From an uncultured Chitinophagaceae bacterium (GTDB lineage Bacteria > Bacteroidota > Bacteroidia > Chitinophagales > Chitinophagaceae): DNA of 7,932 nucleotides. Shown here one piece after another: positions 5,965-7,932 of this stretch. The notes under the pieces are model-generated. The model did not search any database. It saw nothing but the letters and a program-made list of their open reading frames with translations, and was not told the DNA's origin. The stretch spans positions 1 through 7,932 of the forward strand of contig CALCEA010000197.1 in NCBI GenBank assembly GCA_937900675.1, given 5' to 3'. The translations under genes and the position numbers were made by a program. Position 1 is the first letter of the stretch; every line of letters starts with the position of its first letter.

Positions 5965-6882
5965 ATGAATTCAATGCATTGGGACATTTATAAAAAAGGC
6001 TTTAAAGCATTTCTACAACTAGAAAAGTCCCTTAGCGCTCATTCAGTAGAAGCTTATTTAAGAGATATTGACAAATTTGCCCAATACCTATTTGATGAGG
6101 TTGGTGCTATTGGCCCTTCAGAAGTAACACTAAAGCATTTACAAAGTTTTATTCAAACCATTGGCAAATTAGAAATGGCTCCTAGCTCTCAAGCTAGAAT
6201 AATATCGGGCATTAAATCATTTTTTAAATATTGCTTGCTAGAACAAATCATTACGATTAACCCAACCACCCTTCTTCCTACCCCTAAGATTCAACGCAAA
6301 CTTCCAGATGTTTTAAGTTTCGAAGAGATAGAACAACTTATTGGCGCCATTGATCTAAGTAAACCAGAAGGTGGTCGTAACAAAGCAATTCTAGAAGTAA
6401 TGTATAGTTCTGGACTAAGGGTTACTGAAGCCATTAACCTTAAAATATCCAGTTTGTATTTAGATATTGGTTTTATACGAGTGATTGGTAAGGGAGATAA
6501 AGAAAGATTGGTTCCCATTGGATCTGATGCCATTAAATATATAAAACTATATAAAGAAACCATCAGAGTGCATCAAGCACCTGCTAAGGATTGTGAAGAC
6601 ATTTTGTTTTTAAACAATCGTGGCAAGGCCTTAAGCAGGGTGATGATATTTTACATTATCAAAGACTTAATTCAAAAAACAGGTATTCAAAAAACAATTT
6701 CACCGCATAGTTTTAGGCACTCTTTTGCTACACATTTAGTGGAAGGTGGTGCCGATTTGAGAGCTGTACAAGAAATGCTGGGGCATGAAAGTATCACTAC
6801 TACCGAGATTTACACCCATATTAATAGAGAATACCTAAGAGATACACTGGATCGTTTTCACCCTGCCTTTAAGAAAGCATAA
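5965..6882 (+). CDS. xerD: Site-specific tyrosine recombinase XerD
   Basis: Tyrosine recombinase of the XerC/XerD pair that resolves chromosome dimers at dif near the terminus, normally at the septum under FtsK control. Residues 10-95 form the SAM-like core-binding domain (YKKGFKAFLQLEKSLSAHSV). The catalytic domain runs from about 113 to the end. All six active-site residues are present: R152 in SSGLRVTEAINL, K176 in GKGDKERLVP, H248 and R251 in SPHSFRHSFATHLV, H274 in EMLGHESITTT and nucleophile Y283 in EIYTHINREYL. The C-terminal HPAFKKA ending and GGADLRAVQEMLGH wording fit XerD better than XerC; the 305-residue length is standard. The ATG at 5965 is used; a second ATG three codons on is equally acceptable. 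It is not flanked by integrase cargo, so a housekeeping role is favoured over a phage or island integrase. A DUF2911 gene follows after 66 bp. Confidence 0.93.
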   Translation: MNSMHWDIYKKGFKAFLQLEKSLSAHSVEAYLRDIDKFAQYLFDEVGAIGPSEVTLKHLQSFIQTIGKLEMAPSSQARIISGIKSFFKYCLLEQIITINPTTLLPTPKIQRKLPDVLSFEEIEQLIGAIDLSKPEGGRNKAILEVMYSSGLRVTEAINLKISSLYLDIGFIRVIGKGDKERLVPIGSDAIKYIKLYKETIRVHQAPAKDCEDILFLNNRGKALSRVMIFYIIKDLIQKTGIQKTISPHSFRHSFATHLVEGGADLRAVQEMLGHESITTTEIYTHINREYLRDTLDRFHPAFKKA

Positions 6883-6920
6883 TCCAACGAAATTTAACCT
6901 TTTAATCAACCAAAATGTAG

Positions 6921-6928
6921 TAGGTTTG
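6921..6928 (+). promoter_or_regulatory. Candidate -7 element for the DUF2911 gene (TAGGTTTG)
   Basis: TAGGTTTG matches the Bacteroidota consensus TAnnTTTG exactly and ends 20 bases before the ATG at 6949, implying a very short leader. It lies in the 66-bp gap after xerD, so the downstream gene need not depend on xerD transcription. There is no clear TTG at -33, only T-rich sequence around 6893-6903. Confidence 0.42.
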
Positions 6929-6948
6929 TTATTCAAAAAAATCAAATC

Positions 6949-7791
6949 ATGAAAAGAATATTGTTTGCATTAACAAGTATCATTTGTTTAAGTGCTTCAG
7001 CTCAAATTAAAATGCCAGCTGCTAGCCCTACTCAAACCCTTTCACAAGAATTTGGAATGGGTAAAATAGACATTACTTATTCAAGACCAGGCATCAAAGG
7101 AAGATCAGTATTTGGTGATGGTAGTTTATTAGCACCCAATGGTGTAGTATGGAGAACAGGTGCTAATGCTGCTACCAAAGTTACTTTCTCTCATCCAGTA
7201 AGTGTAGGTGGAAAAACTTTAGCTGCTGGTGATTATGGATTATTTACCATCCCAGGTAAAAACGAGTGGTCAGTAATTTTAAATACCAATTCTAAAGGTT
7301 GGGGAAGTTTTGAATACAAAGAGGCAGAAGATGTTGTGCGTGTAAATGTTAAACCAGAAACAACCAACAACTTCACTGAAACTTTTACGATCAGTGTTGA
7401 CAATATCACTCCTGAAACTGCAATGATTTGTTTAAAGTGGGCTAATACAATGGTTTGTTTACCTATTCAAACAGATATTAAACCAACAATCCGTAAGCAA
7501 ATTCAAGACGCTACAACTGGTACAAATGTAAATCCAAATGTATACAGCGCTGCAGCTAATTTCTATTTTGATATTGACAAAGATTACGATAAAGCTTTGG
7601 TATTTGTAGACAAAGCTATTGCTGCAAACGCAAATGCTTATTGGTTACATTTATTAAAAGCAAAAACACAAGTAGCATTAGGCGATAAGAAAGGTGCAAG
7701 ACTAAGTGCTGAAACTTGTATTAAAATGGCAGAAGCTGCAAAGAATGCAGATTATGTAAGATCTGGTAAAGAGATATTGGAGAAATTATAG
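6949..7791 (+). CDS. Secreted DUF2911 domain protein with C-terminal TPR-like helices
   Basis: A 280-residue exported protein. Residues 1-18 form a Sec signal peptide (KR, hydrophobic FALTSIICLS, then ASA before Q19, a good signal peptidase I site; no lipobox Cys). Residues about 25-170 match the DUF2911 family common in Bacteroidota, with the blocks ITYSRPGIKGRSVFG at 42-56, VVWRTGANAATKVTF at 66-80 and LAAGDYGLFTIPGKNEW at 91-107. The remainder (about 195-280) is alpha-helical with a tetratricopeptide-like pattern (NFYFDIDKDYDKALVFVDKAI, AYWLHLLKAKTQVALGDKKGA), suggesting a protein-binding module. The mature protein is probably periplasmic. The beta-rich DUF2911 domain has no proven activity to my knowledge, and the sequence shows no obvious catalytic triad. 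The gene has its own candidate promoter and a strong terminator 21 bp after the stop, so it looks monocistronic. Confidence 0.9.
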   Translation: MKRILFALTSIICLSASAQIKMPAASPTQTLSQEFGMGKIDITYSRPGIKGRSVFGDGSLLAPNGVVWRTGANAATKVTFSHPVSVGGKTLAAGDYGLFTIPGKNEWSVILNTNSKGWGSFEYKEAEDVVRVNVKPETTNNFTETFTISVDNITPETAMICLKWANTMVCLPIQTDIKPTIRKQIQDATTGTNVNPNVYSAAANFYFDIDKDYDKALVFVDKAIAANANAYWLHLLKAKTQVALGDKKGARLSAETCIKMAEAAKNADYVRSGKEILEKL

Positions 7792-7812
7792 AATTTGCTT
7801 ATTCAAGACATT

Positions 7813-7841
7813 CAAAACCCATCACTTTGTGATGGGTTTTG
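7813..7841. terminator. Bidirectional intrinsic terminator between the DUF2911 gene and tRNA-Leu
   Basis: A perfect 13-bp hairpin: CAAAACCCATCAC, loop TTT, GTGATGGGTTTTG. The GC-rich middle followed by TTTT (then GCTTTG) on the plus strand ends the DUF2911 transcript 21 bases after its stop. Because the left arm starts with AAAA, the same structure gives a T-tract on the minus strand and lies 6 bases beyond the tRNA 3' end, so it can end the tRNA transcript as well. Confidence 0.9.
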
Positions 7842-7846
7842 CTTTG

Positions 7847-7932
7847 TGCGGAAGAGGAGATTCGAACTCCCACGCCCGGGTATGGGCGCTACCACCTCAA
7901 GGTAGTGCGTCTACCAATTTCGCCACCTCCGC
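7847..7932 (-). tRNA. tRNA-Leu (anticodon GAG)
   Basis: A complete class II cloverleaf reads on the minus strand from 7932 to 7847. The acceptor stem is GCGGAGG/CTTCCGC with one G-T wobble. The D arm carries AAATTGGTAGAC. The anticodon stem is CTACC/GGTAG around loop TTGAGGT, giving anticodon GAG (complement at 7896-7898), which reads CUC and CUU. A long variable arm pairs CGCCC with GGGCG, as expected for Leu. The T arm GGGAG/CTCCT encloses TTCGAAT. Discriminator A73 is at 7847. The next bases on the minus strand are CAA rather than CCA, so the 3' CCA is not encoded and must be added by nucleotidyltransferase. Base 1 of the tRNA is the last base of the window. Confidence 0.96.

Noticed and set aside
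6291..6563. 90-codon open frame on the minus strand
   Set aside because: Antisense to the XerD catalytic domain, which has a full set of active-site residues in the plus frame.
5965..7932. Tyrosine recombinase near a tRNA-Leu, possible genomic island or integrative element
   Set aside because: The recombinase has XerD-type sequence, a housekeeping DUF2911 gene and a terminator lie between it and the tRNA, no cargo genes are present, and I see no duplicated tRNA 3' end that would mark an attachment site.
1..7932. CRISPR array, insertion sequence, toxin-antitoxin pair or defence island
   Set aside because: No regularly spaced repeats, transposase motifs or small paired genes are visible; nearly all the sequence is covered by recognisable chromosomal genes.

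Overview
The window reads as ordinary chromosome from a member of the Bacteroidota. The DNA is clearly AT-rich and starts lack Shine-Dalgarno sequences. Several upstream regions carry the Bacteroidota-type -7 element TAnnTTTG. The proteins also fit: a CBM20-bearing DPE2-type MalQ, a DUF2911 protein, a DUF6580-type membrane protein and an XerD with typical Bacteroidota wording. A member of Chitinophagales/Chitinophagaceae is my best guess, but genus cannot be fixed from this stretch.

Layout from left to right. Positions 1-2591 (minus) hold a large 4-alpha-glucanotransferase whose C-terminus runs off the window. A 159-bp divergent intergenic region with an 8-bp-arm inverted repeat separates it from rnhA (2751-3224, plus). 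rnhA converges with, and overlaps by 4 bp, a small DUF6580-like integral membrane protein (3221-3775, minus). Upstream of that on the same strand lies manA, a class I mannose-6-phosphate isomerase (3871-5034, minus). Only 38 bp divide manA from the divergent yraN (5073-5420, plus). yraN overlaps by 27 bp the convergent YkgJ-type cysteine-cluster gene (5394-5906, minus). xerD (5965-6882, plus) and a secreted DUF2911 protein (6949-7791, plus) follow. A strong two-way hairpin terminator (7813-7841) then separates the DUF2911 gene from a tRNA-Leu(GAG) on the minus strand, whose 5' end coincides with the last base of the window.

How the genes relate: MalQ (maltose/alpha-glucan metabolism) and ManA (mannose-6-P/fructose-6-P) both serve central sugar metabolism, but they are separated and probably not co-transcribed. 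RnhA, YraN and XerD all handle nucleic acid (RNA:DNA hybrids, a putative nuclease fold, chromosome dimer resolution). The strand alternates almost gene by gene, so most genes look like single transcription units; the only same-strand pairs are manA/DUF6580 and xerD/DUF2911, and in both the second gene has its own candidate promoter.

I found no mobile element, CRISPR array, phage gene or evident novel multi-gene system. The points most worth following are the inverted repeat in front of malQ, the DPE2-like architecture and unusual residues of MalQ, and the two uncharacterised proteins (DUF6580-like and DUF2911 plus helical tail).
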